Below are positions 33,126 to 42,376 of a DNA stretch of 62,072 nucleotides, one piece after another (positions within the stretch are counted from its first letter, which is position 1; each line of letters starts with the position of its first letter). The notes below the pieces were generated by a model, which was given only the letters and a program-made list of their open reading frames with translations, searched no databases and was not told the origin of the DNA. Made by a program: the position numbers and the translations under genes. The DNA lies in NCBI GenBank assembly GCA_030694985.1, contig JAUYTV010000047.1, positions 1 through 62,072 of the forward strand, written 5' to 3'. The stretch comes from Methanoregula sp. GTDB lineage: Archaea; Halobacteriota; Methanomicrobia; Methanomicrobiales; Methanospirillaceae.

Positions 33126-33977
33126 ATGACGCCCCGCCTCACCCTTACGGTCCTTATCGACAATACCTTGCTCACGGACGATAATTTCTGTGCCGAGGCC
33201 GGGCTCTCGTTTTTCATAGAAACTGCTGAAAAGAAGTGCCTGTTTGATACCGGCTTGTCAGGGATGTTCCTCACAAATGCAGAGAAGATGAAAATCAGCC
33301 TTCGGGACATGGACTTCCTCGTCCTTTCGCACGGTCATATCGATCACACCGGAGGACTGCCCGCCCTCGCCCGGTACCTCGCTGTCGCAATGCCGGAGGG
33401 GAGTCAGCCCCGGGTGCCACACATCATCGCCCACTCCCGCTGTTTCTGGCCCAAAGAAAAAGATGGGAAGGAAAACGGCTCGGCAATCAGCGAGGAGGAG
33501 TTACGCCGGCAGTTTCCGGTCAGCCTGTCCGAAAAACCGGTCTGGATTACCGATGATCTTGTCTTTCTTGGGGAGATCCCACGGAGGTTTTCCTTTGAGC
33601 AGGATGATACTGCCAAACGCATGATTCACACCCCAGGCGGAGCCATTGAACCGGATAACCTGCCTGACGACACGGCTCTTGCGTTCCGTTCAGCAGAAGG
33701 ACTTGTCATCATCACCGGGTGCTCGCACTCGGGAATCTGTAACATAACGGAGTACGCAAGGGAAGTCTGCGGGGAACGAAAGGTTGTTGATATCATCGGC
33801 GGGCTGCACCTTTTATCACCGGGTCCAAAACGGCTTGCAAAAACGGGGAAATACTTAAACCGCCTTCACCTCAATGCCCTGCATGCCTGCCACTGCACCT
33901 CGCTTCCGGCTAAACTTGCCCTTGCAGGCTATTGTCCCATGCAGGAGGTTGGTGTAGGAATGAAGATTGCATGGTAA
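33126..33977 (+). CDS. Metallo-beta-lactamase-fold hydrolase (COG1237 type)
   Basis: A 283-residue MBL-fold protein. The metal motif SHGHIDHTGGLPAL (H-x-H-x-D-H, about 65-78), TGCSHSGICN and a C-terminal HACHCTSLPAK are all present. COG1237 members are often annotated as dihydropterin-ribofuranosylaminobenzene phosphate synthase, from methanopterin biosynthesis, but the assignment is weak. ATG at 33126 gives the family-like start MTPRLTLTVLIDN. It diverges from the DUF134 operon. Confidence 0.85.
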   Translation: MTPRLTLTVLIDNTLLTDDNFCAEAGLSFFIETAEKKCLFDTGLSGMFLTNAEKMKISLRDMDFLVLSHGHIDHTGGLPALARYLAVAMPEGSQPRVPHIIAHSRCFWPKEKDGKENGSAISEEELRRQFPVSLSEKPVWITDDLVFLGEIPRRFSFEQDDTAKRMIHTPGGAIEPDNLPDDTALAFRSAEGLVIITGCSHSGICNITEYAREVCGERKVVDIIGGLHLLSPGPKRLAKTGKYLNRLHLNALHACHCTSLPAKLALAGYCPMQEVGVGMKIAW

Positions 33978-34010
33978 TGTCAGTGAAATCCGGGAAATAA
34001 GGGTAAATAT

Positions 34011-34307
34011 TCACGTTTTACAATCGTCAGGTTCTTTCCCGTCCACCTTAAGATTCCTGCCAACATGCCGGAAAAACTTCCAGTGCAGGAGCATGTGGAT
34101 GATGAGCAGGGCGGCAAATACCAAGGTTGAGTAATTATGCATCGTAACCCATTGGTGGCGGGTAATACCCAGGTAGGTTACCCAGCTGTTCCCCCGTCCC
34201 CCTCCCGATGGTAGTACAAGATACAGCACAAGACCGGTGATCAGTGTTGGGATGAATGTGATCAGGCAGCCGATATCGACGATTGCATTGATGGTGACGC
34301 GTTTCAT
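34011..34307 (-). CDS. DUF4405 membrane protein
   Basis: A 98-residue protein with three helices and conserved His residues (TRHQWVTMHNYSTLVF, IIHMLLHWKFF), the pattern of DUF4405, which resembles the haem-binding helices of cytochrome b. Haem binding is possible but unproven. The ATG at 34307 is preferred over one 13 codons upstream. Confidence 0.8.
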   Translation of the reverse strand: MKRVTINAIVDIGCLITFIPTLITGLVLYLVLPSGGGRGNSWVTYLGITRHQWVTMHNYSTLVFAALLIIHMLLHWKFFRHVGRNLKVDGKEPDDCKT

Positions 34308-34590
34308 GTGATGGTCCTCATATCTGATGTGATGGTATATTGGCAATTAAAACAATTGGTGGTGGCAAGGTGGAGTTCCTTTTTATCTGTCAGGTTATCC
34401 GACCCTTCCTGCCAGAGGGGAGTCCGGTTGGTTTTTTACCTGTTGATGATTGTATCAAAGATCAAAGGGGGTATCTTATTGCCGGTTGCATACTTTTCAC
34501 ATGGAATAATTCCCGTAAGATCTCAAGCTCAAGAGAGAGCACAGCACAATGAAGCTTAAATAAAAAATTCATCCTCGTAAATAACGCTCC

Positions 34591-35508
34591 TCATACAAGC
34601 CGGATGAGATTTTCCCTGCCTTTCCTGACTTTTTGTATTGTCCCCCGATTATGGAGACCGTTGAGTGCAACACCCACCGTTGATTTGGGAATACTGAGGT
34701 TCCTGACGATCTCTGACTGGTAAAGTTCTCCCCCATTATCGGTAAGCAGCTGGATAATGCGCTCTTCAAGTGTTTTGATCTCCCCCTCGGACAGGACTGC
34801 GACTGGTTCTTCCGGCGCATTTGTTTTTTTGCGTTGCCTTACTACAAGGAATAATCCAAAACCTGCCAGAACAATAATTATTATCCCAAGACCCGGAACA
34901 ACCCATGTCAGCGGAAATGTTTGTTTTTCAAGGATTATCCGGGGCTCACCGGCCCCAAATGAACGTTGGCCATACCATATGAGCCCGTTGCGTACCTGAT
35001 CGGGGGATGGCTCAATGCTCTTTACGGTGTAACTGTCAGGATACCGGATAACGAGTGTATTATCTTTTTCAAGATAGAGACCGCCAACAAACGCATCGCC
35101 GATGTTTATGTCAGATCCTGGCCGGGCAAAGCCATTCCATGTACACGAGTAAAAAATTACACCGTATGTACCTGTAGGAGATGTCTGAATCGCTGCATCT
35201 CCGGAAAAACTACTGGTTTTTATGGGACGGGCAGTGGCAATTGTTGCCTGTGCTGCGGATCGCGTCATTAAATCCTGGAACTGTGGGAGATAAACCGATT
35301 GCAGGTCTTGTGAAAAGTTATTAAATGCAGTCCTGTCGGCTTCTGTTGCAAGAAGGGTCCGGTACTCCACATGCCAGACTGCTGAACCATCTTCATGAAC
35401 CTCGATTGTGTAGGTGATGGAATAGGACGGATCGGCGGCTGATACGCCAGCGGTAAAACCCAGCAGGAGCACCAGTACAATAATACCACTGTACATCGCT
35501 ACCACCAT
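34591..35508 (-). CDS. Membrane-anchored winged-helix regulator
   Basis: A 305-residue protein with a signal peptide (cleavage after GVSA), an extracytoplasmic beta-rich domain (about 25-190), one membrane helix (about 203-225), a basic stop-transfer (RQRKKTN), and a cytoplasmic winged helix (GELYQSEIVRNLSIPKSTVG). This archaeal architecture suggests a one-component sensor whose DNA-binding part faces the cytoplasm. Ligand and targets unknown. The divergence from no gene upstream leaves the adjacent DUF5667 gene as a likely target. Confidence 0.78.
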   Translation of the reverse strand: MVVAMYSGIIVLVLLLGFTAGVSAADPSYSITYTIEVHEDGSAVWHVEYRTLLATEADRTAFNNFSQDLQSVYLPQFQDLMTRSAAQATIATARPIKTSSFSGDAAIQTSPTGTYGVIFYSCTWNGFARPGSDINIGDAFVGGLYLEKDNTLVIRYPDSYTVKSIEPSPDQVRNGLIWYGQRSFGAGEPRIILEKQTFPLTWVVPGLGIIIIVLAGFGLFLVVRQRKKTNAPEEPVAVLSEGEIKTLEERIIQLLTDNGGELYQSEIVRNLSIPKSTVGVALNGLHNRGTIQKVRKGRENLIRLV

Positions 35509-35610
35509 ACCAGGTCACCTTCATGTATCACTAATATGTCCGGGTATAAAAATAAATTACTGTCATCACCCGCATTGCCGTGTGATCCAACAGAATTCCC
35601 ATTGCCGTAA

Positions 35611-36486
35611 TTACCTGCCCTTTGATTTTCCCTGACCGCCAACATCCGCATTTCCATTTCCGTTCCCATTATTTTCTCCCTGGTTATCTGGTCCGCCCAT
35701 GTTATTCCGGACCTGGCCAGTCACTGTCGGTGCCGGGCTCGTTTTGGCAGGTTGCGTGGTTGTTATGGCCGGACCGGAAGATGTATTCTTATTTACCTGC
35801 GCATTCTCCCGCTGCTCGTTTCGAACCTGCTCTTCAGTCTGGTTAAGCTTGCCCTTTCCATTTCCATTGCCCGCACGGTCCTGTTCCTGTACTTCCTCTC
35901 TATAGGTTCCAGGAGGTGTTACGTTGCCCTGTCCGTTTGTACGCCCAAGCCTTATTGCGTTCTTTTCTTCAAACTTCTGCCCGAGCATAAGACTGTTATT
36001 GTGAGCCCTGACAAGTCCGGTATTGTTGGGGTGAGTGAGCATGAGGTTGGCAAGTACCTGCTCGTGTTTTGCAGTCATCTCCCGTGCATGTGACAGTCCG
36101 GTTGCATTGGATGGAATATCAGCCAGCGAGTTTTTTGTAAGATTGAGTTTCTGCTGGTACAGATTAAGTGCCCGCCCGGCATACTGTGTCCTGTTGGTTT
36201 CCAGTTGCCGTTGTACTTCAGCAAGGCGAAGATTTGCATGGTTCATTCTTTTCTCCAGTCTTTCAGTCTGGTTAAACGTAAATGACTCATCAAGGTCTTC
36301 CATTGCAATCTTCAGACCATAGAGTGCATTGTCAGCTCCTATGGAATCTTCATGCACGGATAAGCCTGCGGGCACACTAGTATCCGGTGTGATAGTCAGC
36401 GGGTCTGCCTGTGCTGCTGCAATTCCCGTTGTGCAGAGCAATGCAAGCACTACCAACCCTGAAAGCATCATTATCCTGTTTTGCAT
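35611..36486 (-). CDS. Exported DUF5667-type protein
   Basis: A 291-residue secreted protein. The signal peptide ends in IAAAQA. The core (about 50-190) has the DNALYGLKIAMEDLDESFTF motif typical of DUF5667 and is helical. The last ~90 residues are Asn, Gly, Gln and Thr-rich low complexity ending in GQGKSKGR. It lies just upstream of the membrane-anchored HTH gene on the same strand. Role unknown, perhaps cell-surface. Confidence 0.75.
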   Translation of the reverse strand: MQNRIMMLSGLVVLALLCTTGIAAAQADPLTITPDTSVPAGLSVHEDSIGADNALYGLKIAMEDLDESFTFNQTERLEKRMNHANLRLAEVQRQLETNRTQYAGRALNLYQQKLNLTKNSLADIPSNATGLSHAREMTAKHEQVLANLMLTHPNNTGLVRAHNNSLMLGQKFEEKNAIRLGRTNGQGNVTPPGTYREEVQEQDRAGNGNGKGKLNQTEEQVRNEQRENAQVNKNTSSGPAITTTQPAKTSPAPTVTGQVRNNMGGPDNQGENNGNGNGNADVGGQGKSKGR

Positions 36487-36812
36487 ATTGTCTCTCCGAT
36501 TTTTCGGCCGTTGCCGTTAGTTCCCTGTTGAATCCTTATGAAATTAAGCATGGTGAAAATCCATAAAAAGCCAGAGGGTTTGTGAGCGTTCAGGTTTTTA
36601 ATTGATTGTACCTGATCGTTCAGAATTTAAAATAAGGCTCGTTCTACAGGATTTTTTTTTAAAAAAGATTTGCAGGAAATTCTGGCCAGATCTGTTGTGG
36701 TGGTTCCTTAAGCGCGCGAAACAAAAAGACGGGTGATGCAGGTTGAACGATTCCGCAGAATAAAAAAATGTCCGGTATCATGGTATTTTCATACCGGGAT
36801 ACAATGAAAAAA

Positions 36813-36864
36813 GTATAGTCGAATTGCTGCCAATGGGGGGCATCAAGCAAGCGATCGACTATAC
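36813..36864. repeat. 10-bp inverted repeat downstream of cbiN
   Basis: GTATAGTCGA at 36813-36822 pairs perfectly with TCGACTATAC at 36855-36864, with a 32-base loop. A smaller hairpin (GGTATTTTCATACC) is at 36782-36795. It follows cbiN on the minus strand and may be a 3' structure. The 36487-36898 stretch otherwise shows no convincing gene. Confidence 0.4.
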
Positions 36865-36898
36865 GAAATCTCTCGCTTAACAATCACATGTTCTATGT

Positions 36899-37210
36899 TT
36901 ATTCCGCATTCTTCCCCTGTGCCTGACCGAACCAGAAACCAAATACCCCTCCGACAAGAATGCCGCCAAAAGCCGCCTGCAATGCAAACAAACATGCTTC
37001 AATCTCCCCGCTTGGCGGTTCCCACTGAGCGATTAAAGGCTGGAAATTCTCAACAGGATTACCAGAAAGTTTTGCGACGAGTCCTGAGCCCACATTATCC
37101 GAACCGGCAAATTCCGCCCCACTCATGGTCGCACTCGTGTACAGGAACATGGCACAGAATGCAACAATGGCAATTCCGGTCAGGAGTTCGAGTGTATACT
37201 TGTACGCCAT
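36899..37210 (-). CDS. cbiN: Cobalt ECF transporter accessory subunit CbiN
   Basis: A 103-residue protein with two helices joined by an extracytoplasmic loop (GSDNVGSGLVAKLSG). CbiN works with CbiM to capture Co2+. It follows cbiM directly (shared base at the boundary). Cobalt supply matters here because Mtr uses corrinoid. Confidence 0.9.
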   Translation of the reverse strand: MAYKYTLELLTGIAIVAFCAMFLYTSATMSGAEFAGSDNVGSGLVAKLSGNPVENFQPLIAQWEPPSGEIEACLFALQAAFGGILVGGVFGFWFGQAQGKNAE

Positions 37211-37902
37211 CAGGACTCACTCCGTGCCGCATTGATCTTTTCTTCTGAGAATATTTTGAGGCGGATCAGGATATCGGGTTTGAGCATCAGGATATACTTA
37301 AACACCAGTGCAAGGACAATTCCTTCAACAATTGCAAGGGGTATTTGCGTTACGGCAAATATTCCCATGAACAGGATAAATGAACTCATAAAACCGCCCG
37401 TCTCTGCCGGGTAAGCGAGTGCCAGTTGAAGGGAGGTTGTTACATACGTGAACATATCTGCAAGAGCGGTTACGAGAAATACCGTTACGTAGATATTTAC
37501 CGAAGTGTCCCGGAGTAACCGGTATACGCTATATCCTGCCAACGGTCCGACAATACCCATGGATACGATGTTTGCTCCAAGAACCGATAGTCCGCCGTGG
37601 GCTAGGAACAGGCTCTGGAACAGGAGAACAATTGCACAGACTACTGCAGTTATCCATGGTCCAAACGAGATTGTTGAAAGCCCGGTCCCGGTTGGATGGG
37701 AGCAACTGCCCGAAACTGATGGGAGTTTTAAGGAAGACAGGATGAAGATAAATCCCCCTGTAACCCCCAGCAGGGGAAGTGCCTCCCGATCCAGGGCCAG
37801 TACTTTTTTCAGCTGATATATGCCGAGCATCAGGCAGGGCAGTGCGATGATCCACCAGACCAGGCACCATTGCCACGGTAAAAATCCTTCCATGATATGC
37901 AT
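37210..37902 (-). CDS. cbiM: Cobalt ECF transporter substrate subunit CbiM
   Basis: A 230-residue membrane protein. The ATG at 37902 gives the essential N-terminus MHIMEGFLPWQW, whose Met-His forms the metal site; upstream starts would bury it. GSCSHPTGTGLS is another family motif. The ATPase (CbiO) and transmembrane (CbiQ) genes that normally follow are missing from the locus. Confidence 0.93.
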   Translation of the reverse strand: MHIMEGFLPWQWCLVWWIIALPCLMLGIYQLKKVLALDREALPLLGVTGGFIFILSSLKLPSVSGSCSHPTGTGLSTISFGPWITAVVCAIVLLFQSLFLAHGGLSVLGANIVSMGIVGPLAGYSVYRLLRDTSVNIYVTVFLVTALADMFTYVTTSLQLALAYPAETGGFMSSFILFMGIFAVTQIPLAIVEGIVLALVFKYILMLKPDILIRLKIFSEEKINAARSES

Positions 37903-37930
37903 GATAATACAATACAATTTTACTTGTTTT

Positions 37931-37945
37931 AACTTAATATAAGTT
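37931..37945. promoter_or_regulatory. Palindrome AACTTAATATAAGTT at cbiM promoter
   Basis: A perfect 15-bp palindrome (5-bp arms, AT-rich centre) lies 29 bp before the cbiM ATG. The minus-strand reading contains CTTATATTAAG, a likely TATA box, so a regulator here would compete with TBP. A metal-responsive repressor is a plausible reader. Confidence 0.5.
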
Positions 37946-38113
37946 GCTTAGTGGGTTTCAAATATCATTCCTTTAATTATTTTCACTTCTGACCGTGTGG
38001 ATTTCCGGTCCATATACTTCACAGATTGTTAACTGATTTTTATGCACTGGTAATTCTTAATGCTAAATGAAAATTCTTTTATAAGATTTGATGCTACTTA
38101 GATTGAAATTCGT

Positions 38114-39271
38114 ATGAAAAAAATTATTGTTAGCACCCTGATCATTGCAGTGATTCTTGCGGTACTTCTGGTATCTGCCGGATGCATCGCCCAGAGCCCT
38201 CCACAGACTTCTGCACAAATGAATCCCCAGACCGCACCGCAAGCCGATACCGGAAAAATCTCTGTGATCGATATGGCTAACCGGACTGTTGATGTCAAAA
38301 AGGATCCCCAGCGGATTATTGGTGTTGGTGCCGGTGCCCTGCGGATGATTGTCTATCTCGAGGCCGCCGATCGTGTGGTGGGAGTCGATGATCGCGAACA
38401 GTTGAAGTACAATTCTTCCGGGTTTGGCATGCCATCCGGTATCGACAAACCCTACAATCTGGCAAATCCCACCCTCTCAACTCTACCTTTCATTGGCGGA
38501 AAGAGCGGTGACCCGGAACTGATCGCAGCGCAAAACCCTGATGTGGTCTTCTATACATTCGCTACAGGAAAGGATGCACAGGCTTTGCAGGAAAAAAGCG
38601 GTCGTCCGGTAGTAGCCCTGACAACAGGAGATCTCGGCAAGAACAAGGATGTCTTTTACCAGTCGTTGCGGCTGATGGCAAAAATTCTTGGTAAAGAGCA
38701 GCGGGCTGAGTCGATCACCTCGTACATTGACGGAACAATAAAAGATCTCAACGATCGGACAAAGGACATTCCGGCAGATAAACGCCCGCGTGTGTATGTC
38801 GGTGGGATTGCATTCAATGGAGCGCATGGCTTCCTCTCCACCGATCCTGCGTATGCCCCGCTGCTTATGGTCAATGGCAATAATGTTGCGGCCTCTGCCA
38901 GTGTCGGTGGACAGATGATGATCGACAAGGAAAAACTGCTGGACTGGAAACCCGAAGTCATCTTTGTCGATGAAGCGAGTTATGCGCTCGTTAAAGAGGA
39001 CCTAAAAGACCCGGTCTACCAGTCACTTCCGGCAGTGAAGAACGGTCGTGTTTATGGAGTCATGCCGTACAACTGGTACGCCAACAATTACGACACGGTG
39101 CTTGCTGATGCGTACTATGTCGGAAAGACGCTCTATCCCGAACAATTTAGCGATGTGGACCCTGCACAGAAAGCCGATGAGATCTACACAATGCTTGACG
39201 GAAAACCGGTGTACAGCGAGATGAAGAGGCTCTTTGGTGGCTTTGTGCCGTTCTCAGCACTGGTGAAATGA
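38114..39271 (+). CDS. Metal/corrinoid ABC transporter binding lipoprotein
   Basis: A 385-residue substrate-binding protein of the FepB/BtuF class. The lipobox is SAGCIAQ (about 19-25), followed by a Gln/Pro-rich linker and two lobes; IVYLEAADRVVGVDD and NPDVVFYTFATG are typical. It heads the cluster, with a TATA element (CTTTTATAAG, about 38073-38082) upstream. The ligand, an iron chelate, cobalamin or other metal complex, cannot be told from sequence. Confidence 0.85.
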   Translation: MKKIIVSTLIIAVILAVLLVSAGCIAQSPPQTSAQMNPQTAPQADTGKISVIDMANRTVDVKKDPQRIIGVGAGALRMIVYLEAADRVVGVDDREQLKYNSSGFGMPSGIDKPYNLANPTLSTLPFIGGKSGDPELIAAQNPDVVFYTFATGKDAQALQEKSGRPVVALTTGDLGKNKDVFYQSLRLMAKILGKEQRAESITSYIDGTIKDLNDRTKDIPADKRPRVYVGGIAFNGAHGFLSTDPAYAPLLMVNGNNVAASASVGGQMMIDKEKLLDWKPEVIFVDEASYALVKEDLKDPVYQSLPAVKNGRVYGVMPYNWYANNYDTVLADAYYVGKTLYPEQFSDVDPAQKADEIYTMLDGKPVYSEMKRLFGGFVPFSALVK

Positions 39272-39281
39272 GGATGAGGCG

Positions 39282-40328
39282 ATGTGCGACAATACGGCCC
39301 CGGTTCCTGATCTTGCGGCAGTGCCGGGCATATCCACGGCTAACCCGCTCTCCTTTCTCGATGACGCGCTCACGGGAGTACGCCAGTACCATGCGGTGAT
39401 GACCGCCCTTGATCTCGGGTTGTTTGACATTCTCCGGGAGCAAAAGAGCGGGCCGGAATGTGCCCTGGCACTGGGATGCAGACCGGAGATAATCACTCTC
39501 CTGTGCGAAGGGTTAGTCACATTCGGCCTGCTGGAAAAGACAGGAGAACAATTCCGCGACAGTGAGATCACGCTGAACTGCTTTGTTGCTGGTGCCCCGT
39601 TCCCGCAGCAGCATGCTATTGCCTTCCAGCGGAAGCTGGCAGGATACTGGGCAGATCTTTCCCGTATTGCAAAAGACGGCCCGGTAACCTGTGACCGTGC
39701 GCAGATGTTTCGGGATGTGATCATCCCGTCCATGGCAGAGAACTGCCGGTGCGGGCTCCTCCAGCAGGTGACTGCCCGCGTTGCAGCGATTCCGGAATTT
39801 CCTGCTGCCCGAAGGATGCTTGACCTGGGCGGAGGACACGGCCTGTATTCGATTGCATTGTGCCAGAAAAATCCCGCACTGGATGCAGTAGTCTTCGATC
39901 TGCCTCCTGTAACGGGTGCCACGCGGGATTTCATCAGCAGGTACGGTGCCGATCGGGTGAGTGTCCGGCCCGGGGATTTCTTTAAGGATCCGCTGGGCAG
40001 TGGGTATGATATCGTCTTTTCATCGTCTAATCCCGGAGGCAAGGTGCCGGACCTGATCCCAAAGATTGCCGATGCTCTCAATCCGGGTGGACTGTTCATC
40101 AACAAACAGGCCCTCGATGATACCCCGTTTGATCCCTGGCTCAGCCTTGAATGGAATCTCTGGACCTTTGACGGCGTGCAGAAACAGGCAGCCCGGTATG
40201 TTTTTTCCAACAGTGTCCCGTTTGCGGAATACAACCGGCTGCTGGCTGACCATGGATTTGTAGTGCGGGAGATTGTGCCTATCGATGCACAATCGGCCAT
40301 GACCATTGCAGTGAAGGTTGTGAAATGA
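39282..40328 (+). CDS. SAM-dependent O-methyltransferase-like protein
   Basis: A 348-residue methyltransferase with an N-terminal winged-helix dimerisation domain (about 20-100, LTGVRQYHAVMTALDLGLFD) and a class I SAM-binding fold (MLDLGGGHGLYSIAL, about 183-197), like plant-type O-methyltransferases. It lies between binding protein and permease in the importer operon, so it may modify the imported ligand. The usual catalytic His cannot be confirmed. Confidence 0.82.
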   Translation: MCDNTAPVPDLAAVPGISTANPLSFLDDALTGVRQYHAVMTALDLGLFDILREQKSGPECALALGCRPEIITLLCEGLVTFGLLEKTGEQFRDSEITLNCFVAGAPFPQQHAIAFQRKLAGYWADLSRIAKDGPVTCDRAQMFRDVIIPSMAENCRCGLLQQVTARVAAIPEFPAARRMLDLGGGHGLYSIALCQKNPALDAVVFDLPPVTGATRDFISRYGADRVSVRPGDFFKDPLGSGYDIVFSSSNPGGKVPDLIPKIADALNPGGLFINKQALDDTPFDPWLSLEWNLWTFDGVQKQAARYVFSNSVPFAEYNRLLADHGFVVREIVPIDAQSAMTIAVKVVK

Positions 40329-40355
40329 TCTTTCGATCTACCATGCGGACGAAAA

Positions 40356-41429
40356 ATGCATCTTGATACCAGTGCAGTCAAAGAACCCGGGGCCTATACC
40401 GGTTACATCCGGAAAAAGATCCTCTTCCTCTGCGCCTGTACAGCAGCGCTCGTTCTTCTGGCATTCGTATCATTGGGCGTTGGAAGTGTCACAATTCCTT
40501 TCTCTGATGTGATCCAGACACTGGTATACCACTCCTCGGGAAATGTCGAGATGATTGTCTGGAATATCCGGCTCCCCCGGGTGCTTGCCGCCATAGTCTG
40601 CGGGATCGGGCTTGCAGCAGCGGGTGTCGTGATGCAATCAGTATTGAGAAACCCGCTGAGTTCTCCCTACACGTTAGGTGTCTCGCAGGCAGCAGCGTTT
40701 GGGGCAGCAGTTGCAATTACCCTGTTCGGTGCCGGGACACTCGGCCGGCTTATCTCAGACGCGATTGTGGTCAACAACCCGTACCTTGTCACTATCTGTG
40801 CATTCCTGTCATCGCTGATCGCAACTTCTGTTATCCTTCTCGTGGCGAAATACCGGAGCACATCACCAGAGGTAATGATCCTTGTCGGTGTCGCACTCGC
40901 GGCATTGTTCACGGCCGGGACAACCTTTCTCCAGTATTTCTCCAGCGCCGAACAGATCGCAGCTATCGTATTCTGGACGTTTGGGGATGTGGGACGGGCA
41001 ACGTGGAGTGACCTTACAATCATCGTTGCCGTCATCACCCCCTGCCTTATCTATTTCATGGTAAAGCGCTGGGATTACAATGCGCTCGACAGCGGCGATG
41101 AGACTGCAAAGAGTCTTGGTGTTAATGCAGAACGCGTGCGGACGATCGCAATGTTCCTCTCATCATTGATTGCCGCAGTTGTGGTATCGTTCCTTGGCAT
41201 TATCGGATTCATCGGTCTTGTCAGCCCGCACATGGTAAGAAGGATTATCGGAGACGACCAGCGATATCTCTTTCCCGGCTCCTGCATTGTTGGAGGTATA
41301 ATTCTTCTTGGTGCTGATACCGTTGCCCGGATTATTATTGCACCCGCTGTGCTCCCTGCCGGGGTGCTCACTGCATTTCTTGGAGCCCCGCTCTTTCTCT
41401 ACCTGCTTATAAGGGGGAACCCTTCATGA
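40356..41429 (+). CDS. FecCD-family ABC permease
   Basis: A 357-residue permease with about ten helices. Typical motifs are RLPRVLAAIVCGIGLAAAG and a GFIGLVSPHMVRRIIGDDQR coupling segment. Class II importer for iron siderophores, haem or B12. It ends overlapping the ATPase start. Confidence 0.92.
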   Translation: MHLDTSAVKEPGAYTGYIRKKILFLCACTAALVLLAFVSLGVGSVTIPFSDVIQTLVYHSSGNVEMIVWNIRLPRVLAAIVCGIGLAAAGVVMQSVLRNPLSSPYTLGVSQAAAFGAAVAITLFGAGTLGRLISDAIVVNNPYLVTICAFLSSLIATSVILLVAKYRSTSPEVMILVGVALAALFTAGTTFLQYFSSAEQIAAIVFWTFGDVGRATWSDLTIIVAVITPCLIYFMVKRWDYNALDSGDETAKSLGVNAERVRTIAMFLSSLIAAVVVSFLGIIGFIGLVSPHMVRRIIGDDQRYLFPGSCIVGGIILLGADTVARIIIAPAVLPAGVLTAFLGAPLFLYLLIRGNPS

Positions 41430-42238
41430 TCCTGAGCGTAGAAGACCTGTCGTTCCGGTACAACAGCCATCCGGTTCTTAAAGATGTCCGCTGCCAAGCC
41501 CGGCCTGACGAGATCGTTGCAATTCTCGGGCCGAACGGGGCCGGTAAAACCACCCTGCTGCGCTGTATGAATGCCATGCTCCGGCCTAAAACCGGGACCG
41601 TCATGCTCGGCGAACAGGAAATCTTTTCATTATCCCGAAGGGAGATCGCCCAGTCAATAGCCCATGTCCCGCAGCACGTAGAACCCCCACGGGTGACTGC
41701 CTTTGATGCGATCCTGCTCGGGCGGCGCCCGTGGATCGGGATGAACGTGCGCCAGAATGATATCTTAAAAGTCCAGGCGATCATCGAACAGCTCAGTCTT
41801 TCGGATCTTGCACTCCGCCACGTGGATGCAATGAGTGGCGGGGAACTCCAGAAAGTTGCTATTGCCCGTGCACTCGTGCAGGAACCCCGTGTTATGCTGC
41901 TCGATGAACCGACCAGCAGTCTTGACTTAAAAAACCAGCATGAGATCATGCGGTTCATCCGTTCCATTGTCCACACCCATCATCTCACTGCTTTGATGAC
42001 CATGCACGATCTCAATCTTGCCTTACACTATGCTGACCGCTTTATCCTGCTCAAAGATGGCATGGTCTTTGCAGCGGGGGGTGAAGAGGTGATCACTGCA
42101 AAACTGATCGAAGAGGTATATGGTGTACCGGTTGCAATCAGGCGCTGGGGTGGGAGATGCGTAATTGTACCACATGCTGATGCAGATGCTTCTCTGGAAT
42201 CACCAGGGATTTCTGGAGGGACGGTGATGGGTATGTGA
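41426..42238 (+). CDS. ABC importer ATPase (FepC/BtuD-like)
   Basis: A 270-residue ATPase with Walker A GPNGAGKTTLLR (about 35-46), signature MSGGELQKVAIARAL, and Walker B VMLLDEPTSSLDL. It energises the adjacent FecCD permease. Overlap with the permease is four bases. Confidence 0.93.
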   Translation: MILSVEDLSFRYNSHPVLKDVRCQARPDEIVAILGPNGAGKTTLLRCMNAMLRPKTGTVMLGEQEIFSLSRREIAQSIAHVPQHVEPPRVTAFDAILLGRRPWIGMNVRQNDILKVQAIIEQLSLSDLALRHVDAMSGGELQKVAIARALVQEPRVMLLDEPTSSLDLKNQHEIMRFIRSIVHTHHLTALMTMHDLNLALHYADRFILLKDGMVFAAGGEEVITAKLIEEVYGVPVAIRRWGGRCVIVPHADADASLESPGISGGTVMGM

Positions 42239-42376
42239 CACCCAAATCTTTATCTCACGAAATTTCAACAAAATCGCCTCAAATATCCATCTGATATTTT
42301 TTTGTACGTCTTTTTATGATGACAAAAAACAAAGTAATTCATTCTGTAAAAAAGAACATTTCCCTCACGTGATCCT

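Noticed and set aside
36659-36883. 74-codon minus-strand frame after cbiN as a missing transporter subunit
   Set aside because: The product has no membrane helices or ATPase motifs and covers an inverted repeat, so it is not CbiQ or CbiO.
38114-42238. Calling the importer a vitamin B12 or iron transporter outright
   Set aside because: Binding protein, FecCD permease and ATPase are shared by haem, siderophore, B12 and other chelate importers. Nothing visible decides the ligand.
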